From CAYZMH01 sp964479445 (GTDB lineage Bacteria > Bacteroidota > Bacteroidia > Bacteroidales > GCA-2748055), in assembly GCA_964479445.1 (NCBI GenBank), contig CAYZMH010000001.1, positions 1-64,000 of the forward strand: 64,000 nt of DNA. The letters run 5' to 3'. Positions 8,311-16,848 of this stretch are shown here, one piece after another; the first letter of the stretch is position 1; every line of letters begins with the position of its first letter. The notes beneath the pieces were generated by a model. That model saw nothing but the letters and a program-made list of their open reading frames with translations. It did not search any database and had not been told where the DNA came from. A program made the translations under genes and the position numbers.

Positions 8311-9300
8311 ATGAAAGTATTTCTTCCCTGTTTGCTGGTCCTGATACTTGGTGCATGTACCCCATCCTCCAACCAGGACAACACCAGTCTCAACGCTGCA
8401 GATACCACTACCACTGAACAATATGCCCTTATCCTGCACGGAGGTGCAGGAGGCGCCACGCCGGAAGGACTGGGAGAAGAGGGTGTCAGTAAATATACCG
8501 CCGCGCTGGATACAGCGCTCGATGCCGGACTCGCGGTACTGGAGCAGGGGGGCAGCAGTCTGGATGCAGTTACAGCAGTAATTACCTACATGGAGGATAA
8601 TTCGGTTTTTAATGCAGGAAGGGGTGCTGTGCTGAGCAGTAAAGGAATCGCTGAGCTTGATGCATCGATTATGGAGGGTGACGATCTGAATGCCGGGGCG
8701 GTAGCCGGTATTCAACATACCCGGAATCCAATCCTGGCTGCCAGGAAAGTCATGGAAGAGTCACCCTATGTGATGCTGGCAACAGAAGGAGCCGATGAAT
8801 TTGCCCGCTCGGTGGGACTGACAGAGGTGGATCATGAATATTTCATTACTAAAAAAAGCAAACGGCAGCTTGAACGGGCCATGGAACGGGATGAATGGGG
8901 AACGGTTGGCTGCGTGGCGCTGGACCGGCAGGGCAGAATAGCAGCAGGAACTTCCACCGGGGGAAGGAATAATAAACTATTCGGTCGGGTGGGAGATTCA
9001 CCTGTGATTGGAGCCGGAACCTATGCCAGTTCCAATGTGGCGGGAGTCTCCTGCACGGGGGAGGGTGAATTCTTTATCCGGTTATCCATTGCTCATGATG
9101 TGATAGCAACCATGGAATATAAAAACCTCCCTGTGGAGCAGGCAGCCGATGAAGTACTCTCCAAACTGGATCCCATGAATGGAAAAGGAGGGATGATCTG
9201 CCTGGACAAACACGGGAACCCGGCCATGGTGTTTAATACTTCCGCCATGTTCAGGGCCTATGGCAACGCTTCAGGGGATAAAGAAGTTGCGATCTTCTAA
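8311..9300 (+). CDS. Isoaspartyl peptidase / plant-type L-asparaginase, lipoprotein
   Basis: This 329-residue protein is an Ntn-hydrolase of the isoaspartyl peptidase/L-asparaginase (IaaA) family. The N-terminus is a lipoprotein signal with lipobox LGAC (Cys16), so the enzyme is probably anchored in the envelope. Family motifs are ILHGGAGG, NAGRGAVLSSKGIAELDASIMEG, and the autocleavage/active site GTVGCVALD with the nucleophile Thr198, followed by AAGTSTGG. Self-cleavage before Thr198 gives alpha and beta subunits. It should hydrolyse beta-aspartyl peptides and asparagine. It follows a hairpin that separates it from the ECF operon, and faces a convergent gene 5 bases away. Confidence 0.9.
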   Translation: MKVFLPCLLVLILGACTPSSNQDNTSLNAADTTTTEQYALILHGGAGGATPEGLGEEGVSKYTAALDTALDAGLAVLEQGGSSLDAVTAVITYMEDNSVFNAGRGAVLSSKGIAELDASIMEGDDLNAGAVAGIQHTRNPILAARKVMEESPYVMLATEGADEFARSVGLTEVDHEYFITKKSKRQLERAMERDEWGTVGCVALDRQGRIAAGTSTGGRNNKLFGRVGDSPVIGAGTYASSNVAGVSCTGEGEFFIRLSIAHDVIATMEYKNLPVEQAADEVLSKLDPMNGKGGMICLDKHGNPAMVFNTSAMFRAYGNASGDKEVAIF

Positions 9301-9305
9301 CCGCT

Positions 9306-9866
9306 TCACACCTGCAACCGTTCTTTAAACGGCAGAAAAGTCATAAAATCGGCGTGATGCACGATGTAGGCCTCCGTGGAACGTTTGATTTTGTCACCTT
9401 CTCCGGCATGCGCTGCAATGATGTGACAGACCTCAGGAGGTAGACCGCATGACTCTGCCAGGGAAACACCGGAGAAAGGATGCCGCAGGTATTTTCCGTA
9501 AACTCCCTGTACAGCCTTGCCATCTCCGTCCAGTTCATACTCCAGCAGTTTTCCGACATCGGCCAGGATGGCTCCGGATAGCAACACGTCCATATTTACC
9601 GGCAATTCACTCCCGAAAAATGATTCGATTTTCTCAGCGCTGGACCGGGCAATGTGAACGACTGCTCTTTTATGATCCATGAAACTGACCTTCAGATCGG
9701 GACCGCATAAAAGGGTGAAGGGTATACGGCGAAGATCTCCCGGGGTAAGCACGCTTTTATCCAATGCCTTTTCCCAGACATGGGAGGTTTTGTATTTCAA
9801 CGATTGATCCTGGATCCAATCCAGTTCAGGCCAGAGATCCAGTACGTCCGGATGAATAGGTTTCAT
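9306..9866 (-). CDS. HD-domain protein with altered HD motif
   Basis: This 186-residue protein resembles HD-superfamily phosphohydrolases: His65 and His71 near the start, LADVGK at 101-106 where a normal protein has LHD(I/V)GK, RHPFSG (His129), AAHAGEGD (His153) and IVHHADFM (170-173). The His of the HD doublet is replaced by Ala102, so one metal ligand is missing and the catalytic state is uncertain. The gene begins 11 bases after the stop of the isocitrate dehydrogenase-like gene and is probably cotranscribed with it. The substrate is unknown. Confidence 0.7.
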   Translation of the reverse strand: MKPIHPDVLDLWPELDWIQDQSLKYKTSHVWEKALDKSVLTPGDLRRIPFTLLCGPDLKVSFMDHKRAVVHIARSSAEKIESFFGSELPVNMDVLLSGAILADVGKLLEYELDGDGKAVQGVYGKYLRHPFSGVSLAESCGLPPEVCHIIAAHAGEGDKIKRSTEAYIVHHADFMTFLPFKERLQV

Positions 9867-9877
9867 AAAGCAACACG

Positions 9878-11077
9878 TTATAAATTGGAAATAATGGCAT
9901 CGGTCATCTGGATGGTACTTGCAGCGCCCTTCTCAATAACATCGGGGCGGCCCGGCATTTTCATCATGTCATAGGTTCGAACCTTTCCCTCTTCTACCAC
10001 TCTTGCAATCGCCTGCCTGATTCTTCCGGCAATGGCACCCTCGTTGATGTGATCCAGCATCAGGCAGGCCGATTCAATCATGGCAATGGGATTCACTATG
10101 GGAACAGGGTATTCAGCATATTTGGGCGCAGAACCATGGGTGGGCTCAAAAACAGCTACTTTTTCACCAATGTTGGCGCTGCAGGCAAAACCAAGACCAC
10201 CAATGAGTCCGGCAAAACCATCCGAAACAATGTCTCCGAACATATTCCCGGCAACAATAACCCCGTAATTCTCCGGGTTTTTGGTCAGCCACATCATCTG
10301 CGCATCAATATTGGTGTTCCATAATTCGATATCGGGGTAATCAGAACGCTGCATCTCCAGCGCCAACTTGTACATCATCCCGGAGGTCTCCCTGATTACA
10401 TTGGGTTTCTCACATACTGTTACACTGCGGTACTGATATTTGCGGGCATACTCAAAGGCCGCACGCAATATACGCCCGGTGGCATTTCGGGTGAATATGC
10501 GGGTGGATACGGAGAGCTCTTCCCGGGGAACATTACCGAAATTCTTTTTAAACCGGGGGTGGGTAAGCAGCGCCTGGTAAACCTGGTCAGGCGGATTGGA
10601 CCATTCCACGCCGCCGTATAATCCTTCCGTGTTCTGCCTGAAAATAGCGACATCGATTTCGGGCTCTTCAATAGTATCGCCGGCGCCACGTCTGATAAAA
10701 TTGAGCGGATTGCCCTTGTAGGTGTGGCACGGCCGGATGCAGACATCCAGGTTAAAATGTTGCCGGAGTCCGACAATCGGACTGGAATAGATAAATCCTT
10801 TATCCTTGAGGGATTGATCAAGTTCCTCAAGGGCCTCATCCTTGGGTTTTGAGGTAATGGCGCCGAAAAGCCCGATCCGGTGCTTTTCAAGGAGCTCAAT
10901 GGTTCGTTCCGGAAGCGGATTCCCTTCGCTTTTCCAGAACTCCCATCCGATATCTGCTTCTTTGTAATGGGAACTGAAACCGGCATTTTCCAGGACCCGT
11001 ATCGCTTCATCGAGAACAGTCTTTCCGATCCCGTCTCCTGGAAGCGTAACGATGGTTCTTTTCTCCATAAGGCTCAT
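9878..11077 (-). CDS. Isocitrate/isopropylmalate dehydrogenase family protein, probably isocitrate dehydrogenase
   Basis: This 399-residue enzyme belongs to the metal-dependent beta-decarboxylating dehydrogenases. It has LPGDGIGKTVLDEAIRVL at the N-terminus, FRQNTEGLYGG, TRNATGRILRAAFEYA in the substrate region, CEKPNVIRETSGMM, the metal-binding VAGNMFGDIVSDGFAGLIGGLG and FEPTHGSAPKYA near the nucleotide site. Isocitrate is favoured because no leu genes are near and length fits the isocitrate group, but isopropylmalate or homoisocitrate are possible. ATG 11068 is an alternative start. It is divergent from pepD. Confidence 0.75.
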   Translation of the reverse strand: MSLMEKRTIVTLPGDGIGKTVLDEAIRVLENAGFSSHYKEADIGWEFWKSEGNPLPERTIELLEKHRIGLFGAITSKPKDEALEELDQSLKDKGFIYSSPIVGLRQHFNLDVCIRPCHTYKGNPLNFIRRGAGDTIEEPEIDVAIFRQNTEGLYGGVEWSNPPDQVYQALLTHPRFKKNFGNVPREELSVSTRIFTRNATGRILRAAFEYARKYQYRSVTVCEKPNVIRETSGMMYKLALEMQRSDYPDIELWNTNIDAQMMWLTKNPENYGVIVAGNMFGDIVSDGFAGLIGGLGFACSANIGEKVAVFEPTHGSAPKYAEYPVPIVNPIAMIESACLMLDHINEGAIAGRIRQAIARVVEEGKVRTYDMMKMPGRPDVIEKGAASTIQMTDAIISNL

Positions 11078-11104
11078 TTATTTTACAGGTTTGCAATAGT
11101 TTTC

Positions 11105-11112
11105 TATATTTG
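11105..11112 (+). promoter_or_regulatory. -7 promoter element upstream of pepD
   Basis: TATATTTG fits TAnnTTTG exactly. It lies in the 140-base divergent region and would give a 5' leader of about 100 bases to the pepD gene at 11218. Confidence 0.4.
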
Positions 11113-11217
11113 TTAAAAGTATAACAAATTATCAACCTGAACTTTGCTCTATATCATCTTTCATCAAAATATATTGCATAACATATTTCAGGCTTATAGA
11201 GAAGGATTTAATTGAAA

Positions 11218-12675
11218 ATGAAAGACTTGAAACCCACTCCGGTATGGAATTATTTCGATGAAATACTGAAGATACCACGCCTCTCCAAACACGAAGACAA
11301 GATACTGGAATACCTGGAAAAATTCGCTGCCTATCATCAGCTGGAAACCCAAAAAGACAGAGCCGGTAATATGGTCATCAGAAAACCGGCGCAGCCTGGT
11401 TATGAAGACAGGGAGAAGGTGGTTTTACAAAGTCATGTGGATATGGTCGGGGAAAAACTGGCTGAAGTAGTGCACGATTTTCATAGTGATCCAATTGAAG
11501 CACGGATCGATGAGGGGTGGGTGAAAGCAAATGGGACCACCCTTGGTGCCGACGATGGTATTGGGATCGCTGCCTCCCTGGCGGTACTGGCCAGTAAGGA
11601 GATAAAACACGGACCGCTGGAATGTCTCTTTACCGTGGATGAAGAGACGGGCATGACTGGTGCGTTTGGCCTGCAACCAGGCTTCTTTGAAGGTAAGATG
11701 TTACTGAACCTCGATTCAGAGGATGAAGGGGAGATCTTTATTGGTTGTGCAGGAGGTATAGATACACTCGGGCGATTCAAAACGAAGGTGAAGCGGATTC
11801 CCCGTCATAAGCATGCTTTTAAGGTACGGGTAACCGGACTTCGCGGGGGACACTCGGGTGATGAGATCCATAAAGGATTTGGTAATGCGATTAAGCTGTT
11901 GAACCGTTTTCTGTGGAACGCCGATAAACGCTTTACCATTCGAATAGCCTCTTTTGAAGGAGGGAAATTGCGCAATGCAATCCCCAGGGAAGCTGCCGCT
12001 ACGCTTGTACTGACGGATAAGACTGCCAATCTGCTCAGGATCTATTTTGAATCCTATAAATCCACGGTCAGCCAGGAATTAGCGGGTATCGAACCCGACT
12101 TTGATATGATCATGGAGGAGGAAACAAACATTCCTGAATTTGGTTTTACCAGGAAATTCCAACGTACCCTGATGAACATGATCTATGCCTGTCCCCATGG
12201 TGTGATCGGATGGAGCAGTGAAATTGATGGTATGGTGGAAACTTCAACAAACCTGGCAGTTATGCGCATGATCGGAGATGAGGAGATTGAGATTCTTACC
12301 AGCCAGCGAAGTTCGGTGGAATCGGCCAAGCGCGATATTGCTGACCGGATCTCAGCATTGTTTCAACTCGCCGGCGGTGATGTGATTCATTCCGATGGAT
12401 ACCCGGGATGGAAACCCGATCCCTCTTCACGTATCCTGCAGATCTCTGAGAAGATATATAAGGAGCTATTCAATCAGGAGCCGGAAGTAAAAGCAATACA
12501 TGCCGGATTAGAATGCGGACTGTTCCTGGAGAAGTATCCGGAGCTGGATATGATATCCTTCGGCCCCACCATCCTGGGTGCTCACACTCCGGATGAGCGC
12601 CTGGATATAGAAACAGTAAAGAAATTCTGGGATTTCCTGCTGAAAATCCTTGAGCAAACACCTGGAAAAAAATAG
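11218..12675 (+). CDS. pepD: Aminoacyl-histidine dipeptidase (M20C family, PepD)
   Basis: This 485-residue metallopeptidase matches PepD (carnosinase-like Xaa-His dipeptidase) in length and motifs: IPRLSKHEDKILEYL, metal-binding LQSHVDMVGEK, GTTLGADDGIGIAASLA, TVDEETGMTGA, and GLRGGHSGDEIHKGFGNA of the dimerisation/lid domain, with HAGLECGLF and GPTILGAHTPDERL at the C-terminus. It hydrolyses dipeptides in the cytoplasm. A TTG at 11212 is in frame; ATG 11218 is preferred. The gene ends 10 bases from the convergent rubredoxin gene. Confidence 0.92.
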   Translation: MKDLKPTPVWNYFDEILKIPRLSKHEDKILEYLEKFAAYHQLETQKDRAGNMVIRKPAQPGYEDREKVVLQSHVDMVGEKLAEVVHDFHSDPIEARIDEGWVKANGTTLGADDGIGIAASLAVLASKEIKHGPLECLFTVDEETGMTGAFGLQPGFFEGKMLLNLDSEDEGEIFIGCAGGIDTLGRFKTKVKRIPRHKHAFKVRVTGLRGGHSGDEIHKGFGNAIKLLNRFLWNADKRFTIRIASFEGGKLRNAIPREAAATLVLTDKTANLLRIYFESYKSTVSQELAGIEPDFDMIMEEETNIPEFGFTRKFQRTLMNMIYACPHGVIGWSSEIDGMVETSTNLAVMRMIGDEEIEILTSQRSSVESAKRDIADRISALFQLAGGDVIHSDGYPGWKPDPSSRILQISEKIYKELFNQEPEVKAIHAGLECGLFLEKYPELDMISFGPTILGAHTPDERLDIETVKKFWDFLLKILEQTPGKK

Positions 12676-12685
12676 CACAAACGTA

Positions 12686-12847
12686 TTAGTCAATCGGTTC
12701 AAATTCCGATTTGGAGACTCCGCATACAGGGCAGTACCAATCATCCGGAATATCTTCAAAAGGAGTGCCCGGAGGAACACCGCCATCGGGATCTCCCTCT
12801 TCCGGGTCATACACAAATCCACAAACCGTACATTGATATTTCTGCAT
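12686..12847 (-). CDS. Rubredoxin
   Basis: This 53-residue protein is a complete rubredoxin. Two Cys pairs bind the single iron: CTVCGFVYDP near the N-terminus and DWYCPVCGVSKSEF near the C-terminus, separated by the usual acidic and Gly/Pro-rich stretch (EEGDPDGGVPPGTPFEDIP). It is a cytoplasmic one-electron carrier common in anaerobes, often serving rubrerythrin or superoxide reductase. Neither partner is in the window. It lies between pepD (convergent) and the outer-membrane gene at 12858, from which it is separated by 10 bases. Confidence 0.95.
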   Translation of the reverse strand: MQKYQCTVCGFVYDPEEGDPDGGVPPGTPFEDIPDDWYCPVCGVSKSEFEPID

Positions 12848-12857
12848 AATAGATCGA

Positions 12858-13379
12858 TTAAAACCGGTAATACAATCCAGTCTCGCCGGTTAGATTCAAC
12901 ATCCAGTATTCATCGGTGTCCAGATAGGAGGCTACGCCGAACATTACATTGATTCCCACGCGCTCTTTAATGAGTAATTCAAGTCCGGGTCCCGCACCCA
13001 CAATCCAAGTCAAGATCGTTTGATCCTCGGGAAGATAATCATCCGCGAAAGTTTTATTATAGTGCAGGTGGTTTCCCAGGTAAAAAAAGAAACGGGACCA
13101 GCCGTTATCCTCAACCTGCATCAGACCTGTAGCACCCAGTGAGATCATGCTGCCATACTCGTCATAATAGGGGGCAAAATTCACCTGTATTCCATATTTT
13201 TTTGGCCAGTAACGGAAAGATAATCCATAACCTGTGGAAAAACCTGCTGCTGCACCGATTTCATAAACATAGGTCTGGGTAAAGTCATGGGGTGTATCCT
13301 GTGCTTTAACCGGATCAGGATTCAATATAAAGAGCCCCAACAAGAGGGTACTCACAAAAAGGGTTGCTTTATTCTGCAT
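12858..13379 (-). CDS. Small outer-membrane beta-barrel protein (paralogue 1)
   Basis: This 173-residue protein has a signal peptide (about residues 1-26, ending VKA/Q) followed by alternating beta strands and ends in aromatic YYRF, as typical of outer-membrane barrels. It is similar to the upstream gene at 13391: both share AAGFSTGYG(L/I)S(F/Y)R, then YLGNH/YFGNH, (V/I)G(A/I)GPG(L/F)E and the end GETG/A(L/F)YYRF. The two genes are 11 bases apart and arose by tandem duplication. The function is unknown; the size would fit an 8-strand barrel. Confidence 0.65.
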   Translation of the reverse strand: MQNKATLFVSTLLLGLFILNPDPVKAQDTPHDFTQTYVYEIGAAAGFSTGYGLSFRYWPKKYGIQVNFAPYYDEYGSMISLGATGLMQVEDNGWSRFFFYLGNHLHYNKTFADDYLPEDQTILTWIVGAGPGLELLIKERVGINVMFGVASYLDTDEYWMLNLTGETGLYYRF

Positions 13380-13390
13380 GGCTGGATTGT

Positions 13391-13942
13391 TTAAAAACGA
13401 TAATAAAATGCTGTCTCTCCGCTGAACTTAATATAGTATTGCTCCTGTATGGCCCAATCTGAACGGAAACCAAACATTAGATTAAAACTGAATTTTTCTC
13501 CCAGGAGAAATTCAAATCCGGGACCGATCCCGGCTATCCATCGGTGAAAATTGGTAAGATCCCCCTGGATATACTCGTAATATTCATTTTCTTCATTCCA
13601 CACCTCCTCGTATTCATAATCCCGGTTTAACATGTAGTGGTTTCCAAAATAGAGATAGAACCTGAACCAGTTGATCTTCTGCAGCTCAATGAGCATCGTG
13701 GCACCCAGACTGCTTGTAGAATAAGCCTCATTGGAAATATAAGGCGTGGTGGTTAGTTGAATACCTATCTTGTTTGGGAAATACCGGTAGGAGATTCCGT
13801 AACCCGTGGAAAAACCGGCCGCCATACCTATGTAGTGCGTGTTATCATGTCTTTCACTACGACCGGTGTTTTTCTCCTGACCGGTTACCTGGAGAGGGAT
13901 TCCGACTAAGGACAGAACAACCAGAATAATCAGCTTTTTCAT
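13391..13942 (-). CDS. Small outer-membrane beta-barrel protein (paralogue 2)
   Basis: This 183-residue protein starts best at ATG 13942 (MKKLIILVVLSLVGI), which gives a clean signal peptide; an upstream start at 13954 adds four residues. It has AAGFSTGYGISYR, a long acidic/tyrosine insertion (EYEEVWNEENEYYEY) not in its neighbour at 12858, and ends in FYYRF. The insertion is probably a surface loop. It and the neighbour are a tandem pair and are probably cotranscribed. Confidence 0.65.
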   Translation of the reverse strand: MKKLIILVVLSLVGIPLQVTGQEKNTGRSERHDNTHYIGMAAGFSTGYGISYRYFPNKIGIQLTTTPYISNEAYSTSSLGATMLIELQKINWFRFYLYFGNHYMLNRDYEYEEVWNEENEYYEYIQGDLTNFHRWIAGIGPGFEFLLGEKFSFNLMFGFRSDWAIQEQYYIKFSGETAFYYRF

Positions 13943-14002
13943 TGCATCATACATTTACATGCTAAGATAGAATTATTTTGGAAAATCCGGTGGTGTGATG
14001 CC

Positions 14003-14887
14003 TTACCCGTGCGATAAATTCAGCCTCTTTTTTCCTGACTTCATTCGATCAGACCAGATCGCTGCACTTAAAAACATCCCTGTTATCACCTCTTCGCTCT
14101 CGTAGTTGTATTCCGATCCGTTCATACTGTGCGGGATCATGTAGGCTGCGAAGAGAATCGCTGCTGCCAGTACCGCCAGCCAGGGGCGTTCTTTTTTCCG
14201 GTTGAACCACCAGGCGATAAACCAGGCAATGGCCGAAAACAATACCTTGTTATCGGTGAGATCCTCTCCGGCCGGCCAGCCGGTCCAGAACTGCCCGAAT
14301 GCATATTTCTGAACAATGGGACCAAAGATCAATCCCCCTGTTGCAAAGAGCACAATTGCAATTACCATGTTACGGCGGTAGGAGGGAACCCGGAAAACGG
14401 CCTGTAATCCGGTGGCATTGGACCATAACATGGCAAGAAACATAAGAATCACGTGCGGTATAAGAGCCCATTGAGGAACCGATCCCTTAAAACGTATAAC
14501 ATTGTTTTGATGCTCCTGTAAATCCACTGGATTCTGCCTGTTGAAAAGCTCCAGGTGATACTCGAGCTTCCCTGCGGGAGGCTGGTGTGGCAAGCTTGCC
14601 GTAAGGGTGTCCCCGCTCCGCTTCATGGTAACGGTATCCCAGGACTCCCCGGTTGGGAAACGCCTGTAAATAACCCTGCCTTCAACTTCCGGATGCATCC
14701 GGATGGCAATCCGGGCATCACCGGGTCCGCCATGCGAACGGGGTACCTCGAAGCGATAACGATTACCCTCTATGGTAACTTCGTAGGATTTCGGGTGGGT
14801 GGGGCCTGTCATACGCTGGTATACAGAGGCCCCAAGGGTGACCAGGATGGCTGCTGCCCAGATCAGGGTTCCTTTGAATCTCTTCAT
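14003..14887 (-). CDS. Membrane protein of unknown function
   Basis: This 294-residue protein has an N-terminal helix (about 8-25), a soluble extracytoplasmic beta-rich domain (about 30-135; YEVTIEGNRYRFEVPRS, and RIAIRMHPEVEGRVIYRRFP), and four to five further membrane helices from about residue 138 to 285. The soluble part reads like an immunoglobulin-like or carbohydrate-binding fold, but no family is recognised. It starts 5 bases downstream of the M28 peptidase gene, with which it is probably cotranscribed. Confidence 0.6.
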   Translation of the reverse strand: MKRFKGTLIWAAAILVTLGASVYQRMTGPTHPKSYEVTIEGNRYRFEVPRSHGGPGDARIAIRMHPEVEGRVIYRRFPTGESWDTVTMKRSGDTLTASLPHQPPAGKLEYHLELFNRQNPVDLQEHQNNVIRFKGSVPQWALIPHVILMFLAMLWSNATGLQAVFRVPSYRRNMVIAIVLFATGGLIFGPIVQKYAFGQFWTGWPAGEDLTDNKVLFSAIAWFIAWWFNRKKERPWLAVLAAAILFAAYMIPHSMNGSEYNYESEEVITGMFLSAAIWSDRMKSGKKRLNLSHG

Positions 14888-14892
14888 AACAA

Positions 14893-16692
14893 TTACAGTT
14901 GAATCAACAGGTCAAGGGTATCCTGTTTCCGTTTAACCGTTACAATCACATTCTGTCCCTTCTCCAGTTTTCCCAGTCGGGTCATGTAATCATACACATT
15001 TCCCACCGGTTTTCCGTCCAGGGCCTTTATCGTATCCCCGTCTTTCATTCCGCCGATTGCAGCAGGTTTTCCTTCACTGACAAACATGACAGGCATGCCT
15101 TTGTTTCCTTCGTAGGTCACATCAGGCATCAGGCCCAGGGTTACTTCTCCATATCCATGGCGCGAGGGCGAGGCAGCTTTCGGACCGGCTCTCGAGTAGG
15201 GTATGGAATCCCGGTAATCTCCTAGCTCATAAGCCAGATCGGCAATAAAACTGATTACCTCGACCATCCCTTCATAATTGAGCTCTGAGGGAGTGTCTGC
15301 CGGGGTATGATAATCGGAGTGGGCTCCCGTTGAGATAAACAATACCGGTATATCTTTGGCGTAAAAGGAGGCATGATCGGAGGGTCCATACCCTTCGCGG
15401 GAATATTGTATCCGGAATTCATACTTCTTGTTGACCGTGTCAATAAGACTTCTGAATATGGGAGAAGTTCCCACACCCCCGATCCGAAGCCGACGGTCTT
15501 TTCTTAGTCTCCCTACCATATCTAAGTTTATCATTGTTTTGACCCGATTGATCGCAACAGGGGGATGATCTGCAAAATACCGGGATCCCAGCAGGCCCAG
15601 CTCCTCTGCTCCGAATGTGGCGAAGATAAAACTCCTGGCAGGAGAACGGGAAACCAGGTTCTCCGAAATCTGAATAACACCGGTTACCCCTGATGCATTG
15701 TCATCTGCCCCGTAATGGATAGCCATGGTATCAGGCTGACGGGATGAAGAGCCTTTTCCACCCCGGCCCAGGTGATCGTGGTGGGCGCCTATCATTATAT
15801 ACTCACCGGCATAAGAGGGGACAGATCCTTTCATGGAGGCAAAAACATTATGGGTCTGAATAGTTTCGGTGATGATCTCCGTGACCGCTTCAATCTCTCG
15901 CTCTATTACCAGGGATAGAGGAACCATCTCTTTTTCAATCTCCTTTTGAAGGGCTTCCACGGTATATCCTTTTTGACTGAAAATATGTGTATTTGCAGCC
16001 TGGCGGGCCATATGCAGAATGGGGATATCCATTGGCGGTTTCCGGTCGTTATAGAAATGAAGCGTATCCTGCGGATTCTTACCGGGCGGGTCAATGAAGA
16101 TTACACCTGCAGCACCCCGGTCGGCAGCTTCCAACGCCTTATTTCGCAGTGGAGTATAGTCCCTGAAACTCTTTTCTTGCTGATCAGGGCCGGGATGCCC
16201 TGTAAAAAGGATCACCCAGCAGTCTTGTAGATCCACTCCCCGGTAACTGTTCCATTGCATGCTGTCTGTATCGATGATAAACCCGTACCCGGCAAAAACA
16301 GCGGGGGCCGATGTCGTTCCGGATGCTGAAAAAGAACTGACAATGAAATCGTTGTTCTTACTCAGTGGCTTGCCCTCTACCGATAACGAAATAACCGGAC
16401 CGGGTTTTACCCGTATCGGAACCGGGAAGGTTTGAATACCCTCCTGCTCACCGGCAACCAGCCCGGCCCGGTCAAACTGCCGGGCAATGTAGTGCGTCAA
16501 TGCACTGTCATCTTCGGTTCCGGGGTAACGGCCCTCCAGACTGTCGGAGGCCAGGAATTGAACGATTGACTGGATTTCACCTCTGGTGATCTCCTTTTCA
16601 AAATTTGGGGAACAGCCGGTTATCAGAATCAAATAACCAGCTATTGTTAAATGAGATACGGCTCTTGAGATGGAGTTGTATGGTCTATTCAT
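14893..16692 (-). CDS. M28-family aminopeptidase lipoprotein with PA and PDZ domains
   Basis: This 599-residue protein begins with a lipoprotein signal (lipobox ITGC, Cys27). A protease-associated (PA) domain covers about residues 110-270. The M28 zinc peptidase domain follows, with GAHHDHLG (303-309), ADDNASG (329-335), GAEELGLLGS (361-370), NLDMVGR (389-395) and STGAHSDYHTPADT near 455, which together supply the two-zinc ligands and catalytic glutamate. A PDZ domain ends the protein (about 515-599: VTYEGNKGMPV, GGMKDGDTIKALDGKPV). It is likely an envelope-anchored aminopeptidase for peptide uptake. It is divergent from the TetR gene. Confidence 0.9.
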   Translation of the reverse strand: MNRPYNSISRAVSHLTIAGYLILITGCSPNFEKEITRGEIQSIVQFLASDSLEGRYPGTEDDSALTHYIARQFDRAGLVAGEQEGIQTFPVPIRVKPGPVISLSVEGKPLSKNNDFIVSSFSASGTTSAPAVFAGYGFIIDTDSMQWNSYRGVDLQDCWVILFTGHPGPDQQEKSFRDYTPLRNKALEAADRGAAGVIFIDPPGKNPQDTLHFYNDRKPPMDIPILHMARQAANTHIFSQKGYTVEALQKEIEKEMVPLSLVIEREIEAVTEIITETIQTHNVFASMKGSVPSYAGEYIMIGAHHDHLGRGGKGSSSRQPDTMAIHYGADDNASGVTGVIQISENLVSRSPARSFIFATFGAEELGLLGSRYFADHPPVAINRVKTMINLDMVGRLRKDRRLRIGGVGTSPIFRSLIDTVNKKYEFRIQYSREGYGPSDHASFYAKDIPVLFISTGAHSDYHTPADTPSELNYEGMVEVISFIADLAYELGDYRDSIPYSRAGPKAASPSRHGYGEVTLGLMPDVTYEGNKGMPVMFVSEGKPAAIGGMKDGDTIKALDGKPVGNVYDYMTRLGKLEKGQNVIVTVKRKQDTLDLLIQL

Positions 16693-16803
16693 GGTTCAGA
16701 GAATCAATGATTATGCAGGGAATTGTGTATGAAAGTAATAATTCTGGAAGAAATCCGGAAAAATTTTGTGAAGCAGGAAACTATTTATACTTTTACACAA
16801 TAG

Positions 16804-16821
16804 TTAGACAATAATGTCAAA
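16804..16821. promoter_or_regulatory. Imperfect palindrome, candidate TetR operator
   Basis: The 18-base site reads TT-n-GACA-nnnn-TGTC-n-AA, with a perfect GACA/TGTC core and outer TT/AA. A second, weaker copy of the half-site pattern follows at about 16831-16846. A promoter-like TAGGTTTA (one mismatch to TAnnTTTG) at 16826-16833 is between them, so a bound repressor would block it. The tetR gene starts at 16849. Operator function is inferred. Confidence 0.4.
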
Positions 16822-16848
16822 CAAATAGGTTTAACATAAACGTCAATT

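Noticed and set aside
12466..12675. Possible readthrough between pepD and the rubredoxin gene
   Set aside because: The genes are convergent and their stops are 10 bases apart, so no joint product is possible.
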